60,805 nt of DNA. Source: a virus. A model generated the notes under the pieces. That model was not told the DNA's origin and searched no databases. It worked only from the letters and a program-made list of their open reading frames with translations. Where the stretch lies: positions 1 to 60,805 of IMG/VR virus record IMGVR_UViG_3300025087_000067, one strand, 5' to 3'. Below, in pieces: positions 49,446 to 57,564 of this stretch. Positions within the stretch are counted from its first letter, which is position 1, and the number at the start of each line of letters is the position of its first letter. The position numbers and the translations under genes are program-made.

Positions 49446-50427
49446 TCCTAAATTAAAATCCCCGTTCCCCTATTTCGGCGGGAAATCCGCCGTTGCGCCA
49501 GAGGTCTGGCGGCGGCTCGGGAACTGTAAAAATTATATCGAGCCGTTTTTCGGATCCGGAGCCATGCTGCTGGCGCGCCCGGACGAACATGAATGGTGGG
49601 ATAATATCGAGACCGTGAATGATATTGACGGCATGATCGCTAATTTTTGGCGTGCGGTGCAGGGTAGCCCCGAGGCTGTCGCGCGGTACGCCGATTGGCC
49701 GGTGAATGAGAACGATCTCCACGCCCGGCACGCCTGGCTACTCGCCGAAAAACAATCTCTCCGGGCACGGCTAGAGGGCGATCCTGAGTGGTTCGATCCC
49801 CGGATTGCGGGCTGGTGGGCGTGGGGGATATCCTGCTGGATCGGCAGCGGCTGGGTATCGGGCGTGGGACCCTGGAATGTGGTGGCCGGTGAACTCAGAA
49901 AATCCGATAAAAACGAGGTGGGAATAAATCGCCAACGTCCCCATTTCGGCGGTGCCGGGCAGGGCGTGCATCGCAAGCTCCTCACGGGCGGACTGCACGA
50001 TTATTTTCAAGCGATGCAAAACCGATTGCGCCGGGTCCGTGTGTGTTGCGGCGATTGGTCGCGCATCACGGGGCCAGCGGTGACGACTAGACGCGGAATG
50101 ACCGGCGTGTTTCTCGATCCACCGTACTCGGTTTTAGCAGCGCGGGTTCCCGGCCTCTACGCCCACGATGATCTGGATGTGGCGAACGATGTCCGTGCCT
50201 GGGCTATCGAGCATGGCGAGAATCCATTGATGCGGATCGCGCTGTGCGGATACGAGGATGAGCACGAGATGCCCAGTGGCTGGGCGTGCTACGAGTGGTC
50301 GGCACAGGGCGGCCTGTCGAATAATTCTAAAATAAAAAATAATAATAAACATCGAGAGCGGATTTGGTTCTCTCCGCATTGCCGCAGCGGGCATCAAAAA
50401 ACAATGTTAGAGGATTCCGATGAATAA
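49438..50427 (+). CDS. D12-class adenine DNA methyltransferase
   Basis: ATG 49438, 329 residues. Motifs: FPYFGGKSAVA (SAM binding start), YIEPFFGSGAML and the catalytic DPPYS (Asp227-Tyr230). It methylates adenine N6 (Dam type), probably to shield phage DNA from restriction. The gene has a large middle domain (residues about 90-200) for target recognition. Confidence 0.85.
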   Translation: MNNPKLKSPFPYFGGKSAVAPEVWRRLGNCKNYIEPFFGSGAMLLARPDEHEWWDNIETVNDIDGMIANFWRAVQGSPEAVARYADWPVNENDLHARHAWLLAEKQSLRARLEGDPEWFDPRIAGWWAWGISCWIGSGWVSGVGPWNVVAGELRKSDKNEVGINRQRPHFGGAGQGVHRKLLTGGLHDYFQAMQNRLRRVRVCCGDWSRITGPAVTTRRGMTGVFLDPPYSVLAARVPGLYAHDDLDVANDVRAWAIEHGENPLMRIALCGYEDEHEMPSGWACYEWSAQGGLSNNSKIKNNNKHRERIWFSPHCRSGHQKTMLEDSDE

Positions 50428-50851
50428 AATGAAACACAGATTCATCCTCCCGATAGCGGCGGTGCCGTGGCAGGCCCCGCTTGTCGGCAGACGCGGCGCG
50501 CGATCGCCGGGAAAATACTCAGCCTACCGGGATGAGATCGCGCTACGAGCCCGGACAATCTACCGCGGCCCGTGCTACGACGGCGTGCCTATCGCCGTGG
50601 AGTATCTGTTCGTGCTGCCGCGAACCACTGGGATGCTGGTACCGTGCGGTCCCCGTGATCCCGATACCGGGAATCTCGAAAAGGGATTAGCAGATTCTCT
50701 GCAAAAAATCACATGGTGCTCAGATAAATGGCTGGTCTCGATTCGCGCGACGAAACGCTACGTCGAGCCTGGCGAGGAACCGTATATCCACGTGGCGTTC
50801 GAGCCCGTGGTGTTTAATTTTACAGAGAAACTCGATGAGGATAAATCATGA
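50420..50851 (+). CDS. rusA: RusA-like Holliday junction resolvase
   Basis: A 143-residue protein with the RusA outline: PDTGNLEKGLADSLQKITW, then SDKWLVSIRATKRYVEPGEE. The acidic pair around PDTGN and the later SD/K motif correspond to the metal site of RusA, though the usual second Asp of PDxDN is Gly here. It may cut branched DNA before packaging. Confidence 0.65.
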   Translation: MNKMKHRFILPIAAVPWQAPLVGRRGARSPGKYSAYRDEIALRARTIYRGPCYDGVPIAVEYLFVLPRTTGMLVPCGPRDPDTGNLEKGLADSLQKITWCSDKWLVSIRATKRYVEPGEEPYIHVAFEPVVFNFTEKLDEDKS

Positions 50852-51069
50852 CCAGCCCAACCCCTACATGCCCGTGGTGCGGAGTGCCAATGCATAAACA
50901 TGAATACTACGATACATGTCCAGACTATGCAGACGATGAAAAACTCGTGTATTCAGTAGTCTGCAAAAATCTGGACTGCCCGGTAAAACCGATAGGCCGC
51001 AAAACTTACGACACCGAACAGCAAGCCCTAGCGGCTGCGAGAAAGGAGCACGGCGATGGTAGTAACTGA
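50848..51069 (+). CDS. Lar-like zinc-ribbon restriction alleviation protein
   Basis: A 73-residue protein with CPWCGVPMHKH, CPDYADD, CKNLDC and the C-terminal YDTEQQALAAARKEH. Order and spacing fit small Lar-family zinc ribbons. It follows the methyltransferase, so anti-restriction is plausible, though Lar relatives are often annotated on weak ground. Confidence 0.5.
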   Translation: MTSPTPTCPWCGVPMHKHEYYDTCPDYADDEKLVYSVVCKNLDCPVKPIGRKTYDTEQQALAAARKEHGDGSN

Positions 51070-51084
51070 AGAGCAAGCAAAAAA

Positions 51085-51259
51085 ATGACATGCGTAAACG
51101 ATGTGGAATATAAATGCCTCGGATCGCAGTGCATGGCATGGCGCTGGTGGAACGCTTGTACCTAACGAACATCGAACTGGGTATTGTGGGTTAGCCGGTA
51201 AGCCGCTGTATTGGAAAAGTGATAAGGATTCTCGACCAGTAGTGGAGGAAAAATCATGA
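51085..51259 (+). pseudogene. Small Cys/Trp-rich phage protein split by a frameshift
   Basis: The first frame from ATG 51085 gives KCLGSQCMAWRWWN and stops at 51165. The frame one base later then continues HRTGYCGLAGKPLYWKS to 51259, where the stop overlaps the next start (ATGA). Small phage proteins I know have CxGxxCMAWRW and GYCGLAGKP on one chain, so this is one gene with a +1 shift in 51145-51160. It may be decay, a sequencing error or recoding. Confidence 0.6.
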
Positions 51260-51594
51260 GCGAGTCTTGTAGAACCTGTTGCTGGTGTTGTGTGAATGAG
51301 ATTGGGACTAGAGGAGTTTGCCAGATCGACCCTCCGGCCTTCGTCGATCCACAGGCTCAATTTTCTTGGGAGCAACCACCGATCTATGATTTAGATAGGA
51401 CTCGATGTTCTCGCCGAGAGCCACTGGTCGAGGAGTTGCTGGGCGCGATAGTGTTCGTGCATTACCCGGATGGGCGCTTGGAAATGCCGATTTATTTTGA
51501 CGATAATATGGCAATTACAGCAAGGCTGAAGTCCGCCATTCCAAGAGGTCATAGTCGAACATTCCGGCTCGTGCCGGTGGAGGAAAAGCGATGA
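51256..51594 (+). CDS. Cys-rich hypothetical protein, 112 residues
   Basis: ATG 51256 overlaps the end of the shifted gene. The N-terminus CRTCCWCCVNEIG has five Cys in a row of eight, suggesting metal binding. A beta-rich C-terminus (AIVFVHYPDGRLEMPIYFDD) follows. No family is known. Confidence 0.5.
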   Translation: MSESCRTCCWCCVNEIGTRGVCQIDPPAFVDPQAQFSWEQPPIYDLDRTRCSRREPLVEELLGAIVFVHYPDGRLEMPIYFDDNMAITARLKSAIPRGHSRTFRLVPVEEKR

Positions 51595-51812
51595 GCACGC
51601 CCATAACTGAAATACCGATCTCAAAATTTGCGTTGGCGCAACTCGTCAGGTTGCAAGGCCACGAGGGCATCGTGTATAGAATCGTGGCTGGTGAATGGAA
51701 TTTTGAAAAAAATACTTGGTACATGAGAATTAGAAACATCCTGGACAAGAACCACGGCGGGACGTTTCCGGAGTCGATGCTGGAGAAAGTTGAGGACGAT
51801 AATGCTGACTGA
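51591..51812 (+). CDS. Hypothetical protein, 73 residues
   Basis: ATGA overlap with the previous gene. The core LVRLQGHEGIVYRIVAGEW looks like a small beta barrel. Function unknown. Confidence 0.5.
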   Translation: MSTPITEIPISKFALAQLVRLQGHEGIVYRIVAGEWNFEKNTWYMRIRNILDKNHGGTFPESMLEKVEDDNAD

Positions 51813-52038
51813 AGCGAAGGCGGTGCGCGGAGTATCAGGTTCGATTTTGGGATACGTAACGCAGGCGGAAAACTGTTTTTTGTGGGAGATGTCGCCGCTG
51901 TGGATATGGATGCTCTACCCCTCATATTATGATGATGGCGGCTGGTGGGGGACAGAAGAGAAATTAACAGACGCAATTGAGCGCGTGCAATATCTGGCGC
52001 TCAAATATAATGCCATTCGGGAGGTGGCAAAGCGATGA
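51802..52038 (+). CDS. Hypothetical protein, 78 residues
   Basis: ATG 51802 after GAGGACGATA overlaps the previous gene. It is rich in Trp, Tyr and Met (FLWEMSPLWIWMLYPSYYDD), with no signal peptide. Unknown. Confidence 0.45.
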   Translation: MLTEAKAVRGVSGSILGYVTQAENCFLWEMSPLWIWMLYPSYYDDGGWWGTEEKLTDAIERVQYLALKYNAIREVAKR

Positions 52039-52427
52039 CTGACATGAACCTGAGCCAACTGCGAGAAATATTGCAGAATGCACTTATTGATGTTGAGTAC
52101 AAATCCCGTCCCGAACGCGGGACGGTCATCATCGACAGTGAGGGCATGACGGTGGTGCCGTTCGAGGTCGGGGATCCGTGTTTTCAAATTGAAAAATGCG
52201 GTACCGAGTGGGAGTTTATATCCTATATTTCCGACGATTACCATCGGTATCTCGGGTGTGAAATCTATGAGAGCGGATTAAATATTACTACGTACGGGCA
52301 CCAAGACGCATACGAAAATCTTGGGTATTTCGGGTGCCCGATAGAGGATACATTCCACACCCGCGAGGAGGCAGAGGCAGAGTGCAAGCGCAGGAACCGG
52401 AGAAAAAGCGATGACCGACTTGATTGA
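52035..52427 (+). CDS. Hypothetical protein, 130 residues
   Basis: ATGA overlap. A first helix (NLSQLREILQNALIDVEY) then a beta-rich body. The end TREEAEAECKRRNR is shared with the protein at 38896-39165. Unknown function. Confidence 0.5.
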   Translation: MTDMNLSQLREILQNALIDVEYKSRPERGTVIIDSEGMTVVPFEVGDPCFQIEKCGTEWEFISYISDDYHRYLGCEIYESGLNITTYGHQDAYENLGYFGCPIEDTFHTREEAEAECKRRNRRKSDDRLD

Positions 52428-52662
52428 TTTGATTTTTGGGCCGAGCAGCCACACGCCGACAGGCAGAATTTTACGACTCGTAATCGTCAGCGCGATTGTT
52501 GCCATTCCGTTTTATGCACATCTTAAAGACGAGATCGGAGATGAACATGATAGCTGGGGCGTAAAAGTCGCGTCATTTTTAACCATTATGTTTATATGTT
52601 TTATTTTCTTCTGCGCCTGCATCGCCGGTTGCGACGCAGGATCGGCGCTATCACGAATGTGA
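52411..52662 (+). CDS. Small membrane protein with two helices
   Basis: An 83-residue protein with segments LRLVIVSAIVAIPFYAH and FLTIMFICFIFFCACIAG, and a Cys-rich end. Small two-helix protein, perhaps exclusion- or envelope-linked; the family is unknown. Confidence 0.5.
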   Translation: MTDLIDLIFGPSSHTPTGRILRLVIVSAIVAIPFYAHLKDEIGDEHDSWGVKVASFLTIMFICFIFFCACIAGCDAGSALSRM

Positions 52663-52669
52663 GAAGACC

Positions 52670-53020
52670 ATGAAAAAGAAATTAAATAACATCCCGGCCT
52701 CATCCGCCATGCCCTGGAGCGAGGGGGTCAAGACGATCCGTGCCTATTTCCAGGGCGACCGCGGGCAGCCGCTGAAGCTCTCGATGGCGTGCTTGCTCCT
52801 CAATCAGGATGTCGAGGTCGCCATTAAATCTACGGGCGAAAACACGGCGATGATTCACGTCCGGCACCACACCACGAGAAACCGAAACGCGCTCGCGACC
52901 CTGATTCTATTGGTCAATCAAGCGTTCGGCGGCAAGGGCCAATGGGAAAAACGATTGATCGGCGACACCCTAAAAATGGACCACGAGCGCGAGTATGCGG
53001 GGATGGAAGTGAGGGTATGA
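52670..53020 (+). CDS. Hypothetical protein, 116 residues
   Basis: Starts after GAGAAGACC. Beta/alpha outline, with CLLLNQDVEVAIKSTGENTA and RNRNALATLILLVNQAFGG. It ends by overlapping both the methyltransferase start (53017) and, directly, the alternative frame (53021). Function unknown. Confidence 0.5.
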   Translation: MKKKLNNIPASSAMPWSEGVKTIRAYFQGDRGQPLKLSMACLLLNQDVEVAIKSTGENTAMIHVRHHTTRNRNALATLILLVNQAFGGKGQWEKRLIGDTLKMDHEREYAGMEVRV

Positions 53021-53889
53021 ATGGCCTGGCTCTATGTACCGGCATTGGGGGAATTGAGCTCGGCTTGTCCATTGCCGTCCCCAGATACCGAAGTGTGTGC
53101 TACGTGGAGAGGGAAGCCTATTGCGCATCCCTACTCGTGGCGCGGATGGCGGAAGCGGCGTTGGACGTCGCGCCTATTTGGTGCGATCTTGCAACCTTCA
53201 ATGGCCGACCGTGGCGTGGCCTTGTGGATATCATCTCTGCGGGACTCCCGTGCCAGCCCTACAGCGTCGCCGGAAAACAACTCGGATGGAACGACCCTCG
53301 ATGCCACGACGTTGTCCCACACGCACTCCGGATCATCGAAGAAGTGCAGCCCTCCATGGTATTCCTCGAAAATGTACCAACCTGGATTACTGGAGGATAT
53401 TTTCGACCAGTCGGAGATCGACTATCAGAATTGGGTTACGCGATTGAGGCAGGATTGTTCTCAGCGGCGGAAGTTGGCGCAAGCCACCGACGAGAGCGAT
53501 GTTTTGTCTTGGGCTACACCGCAGGCGCACGACTGCAAAAATGGGAGCGTGGATCGAGTGGGGAGATTCGGGACGATTGCGGGATGCCGGAACCTGAACG
53601 ACGAGGTGTGGAACACTCCAACCGCGAACGATATGCGTCAACGGGAGGGAACGGCGACGGGAAACAGATTAAATTACCCTGGCCTTTTCCGCCAGGCCCA
53701 GGCGGCGACTGGAACGGAATCGCCGCTGACCTTGAACCCGCAATTTGTCGAGTGGCTTATGGGATTCCCAATCGGGTGGACCGATTGCGAGCGCTCGGAA
53801 ACGCCGTGGTGCCCCTGGTTGCAGCGTATGCGTTTAGAACTCTCGCGGCTGCTGCGGGAATAAAACTATGGGAGATATCTCATGGGTGA
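53017..53889 (+). CDS. C5 cytosine DNA methyltransferase
   Basis: ATG 53017 overlaps the previous stop (ATGA); 290 residues. Motif I is ALCTGIGGIELGL; motif IV is GLPCQPYSVAG with catalytic Cys79; motif VI is ENVP (Glu118); motif VIII is ASHRRERCFVLG; motif X is LRALGNAVVP. All key residues of an m5C enzyme are there. The target-recognition part is short. Another 280-codon frame overlaps almost the whole gene. Confidence 0.9.
   Translation: MNGLALCTGIGGIELGLSIAVPRYRSVCYVEREAYCASLLVARMAEAALDVAPIWCDLATFNGRPWRGLVDIISAGLPCQPYSVAGKQLGWNDPRCHDVVPHALRIIEEVQPSMVFLENVPTWITGGYFRPVGDRLSELGYAIEAGLFSAAEVGASHRRERCFVLGYTAGARLQKWERGSSGEIRDDCGMPEPERRGVEHSNRERYASTGGNGDGKQIKLPWPFPPGPGGDWNGIAADLEPAICRVAYGIPNRVDRLRALGNAVVPLVAAYAFRTLAAAAGIKLWEISHG
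53021..53863 (+). CDS. Overlapping +1-frame protein inside the methyltransferase gene
   Basis: Starting four bases after the methyltransferase start, this frame is open for 280 codons. The second half looks like a protein: NWVTRLRQDCSQRRKLAQAT, SWATPQAHDCKN, VWNTPTANDMRQ and LNPQFVEWLMGFPIGWTDCE. I recall these motifs (W-TP-A-D and LNP-FVEWLMGFP-GWT) from phage proteins annotated beside cytosine methyltransferases. It could be real double coding, or a fusion product by frameshift. The long frame alone is not proof. Confidence 0.45.
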   Translation: MAWLYVPALGELSSACPLPSPDTEVCATWRGKPIAHPYSWRGWRKRRWTSRLFGAILQPSMADRGVALWISSLRDSRASPTASPENNSDGTTLDATTLSHTHSGSSKKCSPPWYSSKMYQPGLLEDIFDQSEIDYQNWVTRLRQDCSQRRKLAQATDESDVLSWATPQAHDCKNGSVDRVGRFGTIAGCRNLNDEVWNTPTANDMRQREGTATGNRLNYPGLFRQAQAATGTESPLTLNPQFVEWLMGFPIGWTDCERSETPWCPWLQRMRLELSRLLRE

Positions 53890-54751
53890 AAACTCGAAAA
53901 TCGAATGGACGCACCATACGTTCAATCCCTGGATCGGGTGCGCGAAAGTTTCCAGTGGATGCAAGAACTGTTATGCGGAGGTCTACGGGAACCGGTTTGG
54001 AATTATTTGGGGGCAGGAAAATAGAAAATTCACGAGTGATAATTATTGGAGCGAACCGTACCGCTGGAATCAAGCGGCGAAGAAGGCCGGTGAGCGGCGT
54101 CGCGTGTTCTGCGGATCGTTGTGTGATGTGTTCGAGCGTGGTGCGATGCAGGATTTATTCCGAGCGAAATTATTCGGGATGATTTATGGCGCGCCAAATT
54201 TAGATTGGCTCTTACTGACCAAGCGTCCGGAAAATATCCCTGAGTGCTTGCCGAGCGGCTGGTCCGATGGTTGGCCGAACGTGTGGCTTGGAACGTCCTG
54301 TGAAAATCAAGCGATGTTTGAACAGCGGGCTGAGTTACTCGGAAAAATACCGGCGACGGTTCGGTTCTTATCCTGCGAGCCGCTGCTGGAATCCATAACG
54401 TTATCCGGCTTCGATCGGTTTAACTGGGTGATCGTGGGCGGTGAATCCGGCCCCAAAGCGCGACCGATGCACCCGGACTGGGTGCGGACGATACGCGATC
54501 AGTGCCAGACCGCGGAAACGCCGTTATTTTTTAAACAATGGGGAGAATGGAATGTGTTTTATGATCGTGATCGGGACGATCCTGATTGGCGTAATATCCC
54601 GAAACTCGATAACCGGCGTGAGCGTTGGTTAAACATGGAAGGTGGGCTTGGGTTCCATGGCGACCGGGTGGTGGCGGTGCGGAATGTCGGCAAAAAAATA
54701 GCCGGGCGAGAATTGGACGGCATAATTTATGGGGAATTCCCAAATCCATAA
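53882..54751 (+). CDS. Gp37/Gp68 family (DUF5131) protein
   Basis: A 289-residue protein. SKIEWTHHTFNPWIGCAKVS with SGCKNCYAE, RVFCGSLCDVFE, NLDWLLLTKRPEN, WLGTSCEN, ATVRFLSCEPLLE and WVIVGGESGPKARPMHP are the hallmarks of the phage Gp37/Gp68 family. The Cys set resembles a radical SAM iron-sulfur motif with altered spacing. The biochemical role is not known to me. Confidence 0.85.
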   Translation: MGENSKIEWTHHTFNPWIGCAKVSSGCKNCYAEVYGNRFGIIWGQENRKFTSDNYWSEPYRWNQAAKKAGERRRVFCGSLCDVFERGAMQDLFRAKLFGMIYGAPNLDWLLLTKRPENIPECLPSGWSDGWPNVWLGTSCENQAMFEQRAELLGKIPATVRFLSCEPLLESITLSGFDRFNWVIVGGESGPKARPMHPDWVRTIRDQCQTAETPLFFKQWGEWNVFYDRDRDDPDWRNIPKLDNRRERWLNMEGGLGFHGDRVVAVRNVGKKIAGRELDGIIYGEFPNP

Positions 54752-56106
54752 TGAAAAAAACAACTCTCCCTCATAGCCTGGAGGCCGAGAAACAGGTAAT
54801 CAGCGCGATGATCCTCGATGAATCGGCGTGCCTGGAAGCGATTGAGAAACTACGCGCCGAACATTTCTACCATCCCCAGCATCGTATTATTTTCACGGCC
54901 CTGCGAGAGATGACCGTAGCAGAATCCGAGATCAATCTAACCACGCTCGCAGCGTATCTCGATCGGCAACAGAGACTCGGTGAGGCTGGTGGGGTCGCGT
55001 ACATCGCCGAGGTCTCCGGGTGTGCATCCACAAGCACGCAGATCAAATCCTATATCGTCATCATCATCGACCGCTATCAACGCCGGGAACTCTGGCGGAT
55101 CGGGGCCGAAATCCAGGAATCGATACAGCAACCGGATGACTCGAACGCATTAATAAATACTGCGGAGTCCCACATCTATTCACTGGCCAACGCCCAGGAT
55201 CATCAACCCGCGGTGAGTGCGGATCGACTGGCCTCACACATGACCGAACATCTCATGGAGATGGAGGCGCTCAATCTCGCTCAAAAAATCACTGGCGTGC
55301 ACTCAGGATTCCCGACCATCGATTCCCAGCTCTATGGCTGGCAGAGACGGCAACTCATTATCTGTGCGGCGCGACCTGGTGACGGAAAAACCAGCTTGGC
55401 GCTGAACATGGCGCTGGCCGCGGCTATCTCCGGATCCCCGGTACTGTTTTTCAGCATCGAAATGACGCGGGAGGAGATTGGTTACCGATTGCTCTCGATC
55501 CTATCGGGCGTGGATTCCAGACACATCGAGCATGGAAAATTGGACCGATGCGAAGCGCAGGAAACCGTCCGGGCCATCTCCCGCCTGGCCGATCTACCGC
55601 TCTACATCGACGACTGCCCGAACATCACGCCCTCCTACATCTGGTCGCGGACCCGGCACTACCAGCACCGTCATAAAATTAAAATAATATTCGTTGATTA
55701 CCTGCAAAAAATAACGCCGGATTCATCGCGCCCGAACCGATACCGGGAGGTCGAGGACATCACGCAAGCGCTACGGATATTGGCAAAAACAACGGATATT
55801 CCCGTGTTTTGCAATGCTCAATTAAATCGCGGTATCGAGCAACGCCGGGGGACCAAGGGCCCGCCACCACGGCCACGCCTGGCGGACCTTCGCGAGTCCG
55901 GGGCCATCGAACAGGATGCCTATATCGTAATGTTTATTCATCAAAAAAATCGAGAGGAGGAAAACGAGACCGATGAAACCACGGAAAAATTTGAACTCAT
56001 CATAGAGAAAAACCGGACGGGACGCCTATTCCCATCGATCCCGTTTGGGTTTACGAAATCGAATCAGCGGATCAGAGAACTGACGACGCGGGAGCCGTGG
56101 GAGTGA
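54751..56106 (+). CDS. dnaB: Replicative DNA helicase, DnaB-like
   Basis: ATG 54751 overlaps the previous stop (TAATG); 451 residues. The N-terminal domain (PHSLEAEKQVISAMILDESA) and RecA-like C-terminal domain are both present, with Walker A CAARPGDGKTSLA (about 205-217), FFSIEMTREEI, IIFVDYLQKI and ADLRESGAIEQDA. The length is normal for DnaB. It unwinds DNA at the fork. Confidence 0.93.
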   Translation: MKKTTLPHSLEAEKQVISAMILDESACLEAIEKLRAEHFYHPQHRIIFTALREMTVAESEINLTTLAAYLDRQQRLGEAGGVAYIAEVSGCASTSTQIKSYIVIIIDRYQRRELWRIGAEIQESIQQPDDSNALINTAESHIYSLANAQDHQPAVSADRLASHMTEHLMEMEALNLAQKITGVHSGFPTIDSQLYGWQRRQLIICAARPGDGKTSLALNMALAAAISGSPVLFFSIEMTREEIGYRLLSILSGVDSRHIEHGKLDRCEAQETVRAISRLADLPLYIDDCPNITPSYIWSRTRHYQHRHKIKIIFVDYLQKITPDSSRPNRYREVEDITQALRILAKTTDIPVFCNAQLNRGIEQRRGTKGPPPRPRLADLRESGAIEQDAYIVMFIHQKNREEENETDETTEKFELIIEKNRTGRLFPSIPFGFTKSNQRIRELTTREPWE

Positions 56107-56130
56107 GGATAAATAACCAACCCGAAGGGG

Positions 56131-56158
56131 TTGACAAATAAATGAAAGTATGCACAAT
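56131..56158 (+). promoter_or_regulatory. Promoter candidate before the replication genes
   Basis: TTGACA (56131-56136), a 16-base spacer and CACAAT (56153-56158; 4 of 6). It lies between the helicase and the small RHH-like gene; the transcript would include the RHH gene and the replication initiator. Confidence 0.45.
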
Positions 56159-56177
56159 GTACGCCAGTGAGGAAAAA

Positions 56178-56363
56178 ATGAATAGAGAACGTAGGGTGCA
56201 TCTCAGGGTAAATGATGCCGAATATGAGGCGTGGATCGTAATCGCGCGATCAAAGGACTTGCCCCTATCTGCGTTGATTCGCCGGTGTATGAATGCGCTG
56301 TCGGCGGGGCTGATTGAGGTCCCGGAAGTTCCGAAGCCGGATAACAAGAAACGGAGGGCGTGA
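56178..56363 (+). CDS. Small RHH-like regulator
   Basis: ATG 56178 with GAGGAA before it; an upstream ATG (56142) would lie inside the promoter. The 61-residue product has RRVHLRVNDAEYEAWIVIAR and PLSALIRRCMNAL, the strand-helix-helix outline of ribbon-helix-helix DNA-binding proteins. It may control its own promoter and the initiator gene. Confidence 0.6.
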   Translation: MNRERRVHLRVNDAEYEAWIVIARSKDLPLSALIRRCMNALSAGLIEVPEVPKPDNKKRRA

Positions 56364-56364
56364 G

Positions 56365-57564
56365 GTGATTGATTCAGCCTTTGGGTCAACTAAACTTGAT
56401 GATTTACGAGACCTGATACAGGAACGCCTGAGCGTTGAGCCTGGCATCGCAAGGGCTATTGCAATTGGAACACTGGAGTCTCTCTGGGTCTTTACCCGGA
56501 CTCAGCGCCCGACTGGAGATGTTGGATCTGTATCAAACTGGCGACTTGCTGAAAAAATGGGATGGACACATGATCCAGAGTGGATCATTAACGCACTAGT
56601 GAAGACACATTGGCTAGATGAAAGTAAAAAACATAGACTAATTGTACACGACTGGTCACAACATTGCAATGATTACGTACATAGGACACTCATAAAACAC
56701 ACACAGTTATTTGCAGATGACACAATTCCGAGACTTACAAAAATTAACAAATCAGACCGGGCCGAAATTTTAGCACGGTATTCGGAAGTCATTGAAAACA
56801 CAGTAGATAAAAACCTTACGCCAGAATGCGCCAATGGGCGCCAGAATGCGCCAATGGGCGCCAATGGGCGCTCACCTAACACCACACCTAACACCACACC
56901 ACACCTCACCTACACCTCACCTACACCAGAATTTCCACTGCGTGAAAATTCCTTGTCGCAAACTACGTTTGCTGGTGATGTTTCAAACACAGATGACAAT
57001 TGGGATTTAACAGATGATCCGGAACCTGATCCGGGATACATCACTGATCCGGACCCAGAATTCGATTCCGAACCTGATCCCCCTACCGAGCCCAGCCCGG
57101 AGCCACCGGCCCCGGAACCTCCAGCGGATCCAAAAAAACCAAAGCGTCAATTCGAAGCGACTCCCGAGGAACGCGCGGTCGCCGAACACTGGCACAGTAC
57201 CAGGCAACGCTGGGCGGACGAGCACGCGCCCGGAGCCTACCTGCCACCGGGGACGATCTCGGCGAAGGACTACCTGGCCGCCCGGACGCTGATGAAGGGC
57301 TTGAGCAAGCGCTCCCCGAGAGATGCAGTCGAACATGCCCGGGACCTGATCGACTGGCTGCACGGAGTCGATGACTTTTGGGCCCCTAACGTCAACACGC
57401 TCCTGGCACTCGCCCGGAAACTCCCGGATGGCAAGTACTACGCAAAATACGCGGCGTGGAAAATGAGCGGGGGCGGGAACGGGAGATGCGGCACGCATCG
57501 GCAGGTCGAGACCCGGCCCGAGGAGCGGCACCGGGCACAATTTCGAGGAGGCGTAAAAATATGA
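56365..57564 (+). CDS. Replication initiator (lambda O-like)
   Basis: A GTG start at 56365 follows GAG and the stop of the RHH gene; 399 residues. The N-terminal part has TLESLWVFTRTQRPTGDVG, WRLAEKMGW and a wing-like HRLIVHDWSQH, an initiator-type winged helix. The middle has DNA iterons, translating to an Asn/Gly/Pro stretch, then Asp/Pro-rich linkers. The C-terminal part (KRSPRDAVEHARDLIDWLHG) may contact the helicase loader. It is coupled to the DnaC-like gene. The assignment is by context and layout. Confidence 0.6.
   Translation: MIDSAFGSTKLDDLRDLIQERLSVEPGIARAIAIGTLESLWVFTRTQRPTGDVGSVSNWRLAEKMGWTHDPEWIINALVKTHWLDESKKHRLIVHDWSQHCNDYVHRTLIKHTQLFADDTIPRLTKINKSDRAEILARYSEVIENTVDKNLTPECANGRQNAPMGANGRSPNTTPNTTPHLTYTSPTPEFPLRENSLSQTTFAGDVSNTDDNWDLTDDPEPDPGYITDPDPEFDSEPDPPTEPSPEPPAPEPPADPKKPKRQFEATPEERAVAEHWHSTRQRWADEHAPGAYLPPGTISAKDYLAARTLMKGLSKRSPRDAVEHARDLIDWLHGVDDFWAPNVNTLLALARKLPDGKYYAKYAAWKMSGGGNGRCGTHRQVETRPEERHRAQFRGGVKI
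56828..56871. other. Iterons, candidate replication origin
   Basis: The dyad GCGCCAATGGGCGC occurs exactly three times (56828-56841, 56848-56861, 56858-56871). The first two centres are 20 bp apart, the last two 10 bp and sharing four bases. A G-free C/A-rich run of about 60 bases (56873-56932) follows. Iterons within the initiator gene are the layout of the lambda origin. Confidence 0.65.

Noticed and set aside
51057-51089. Ten-codon ORF before the shifted gene
   Set aside because: Too short and without a further sign of translation.
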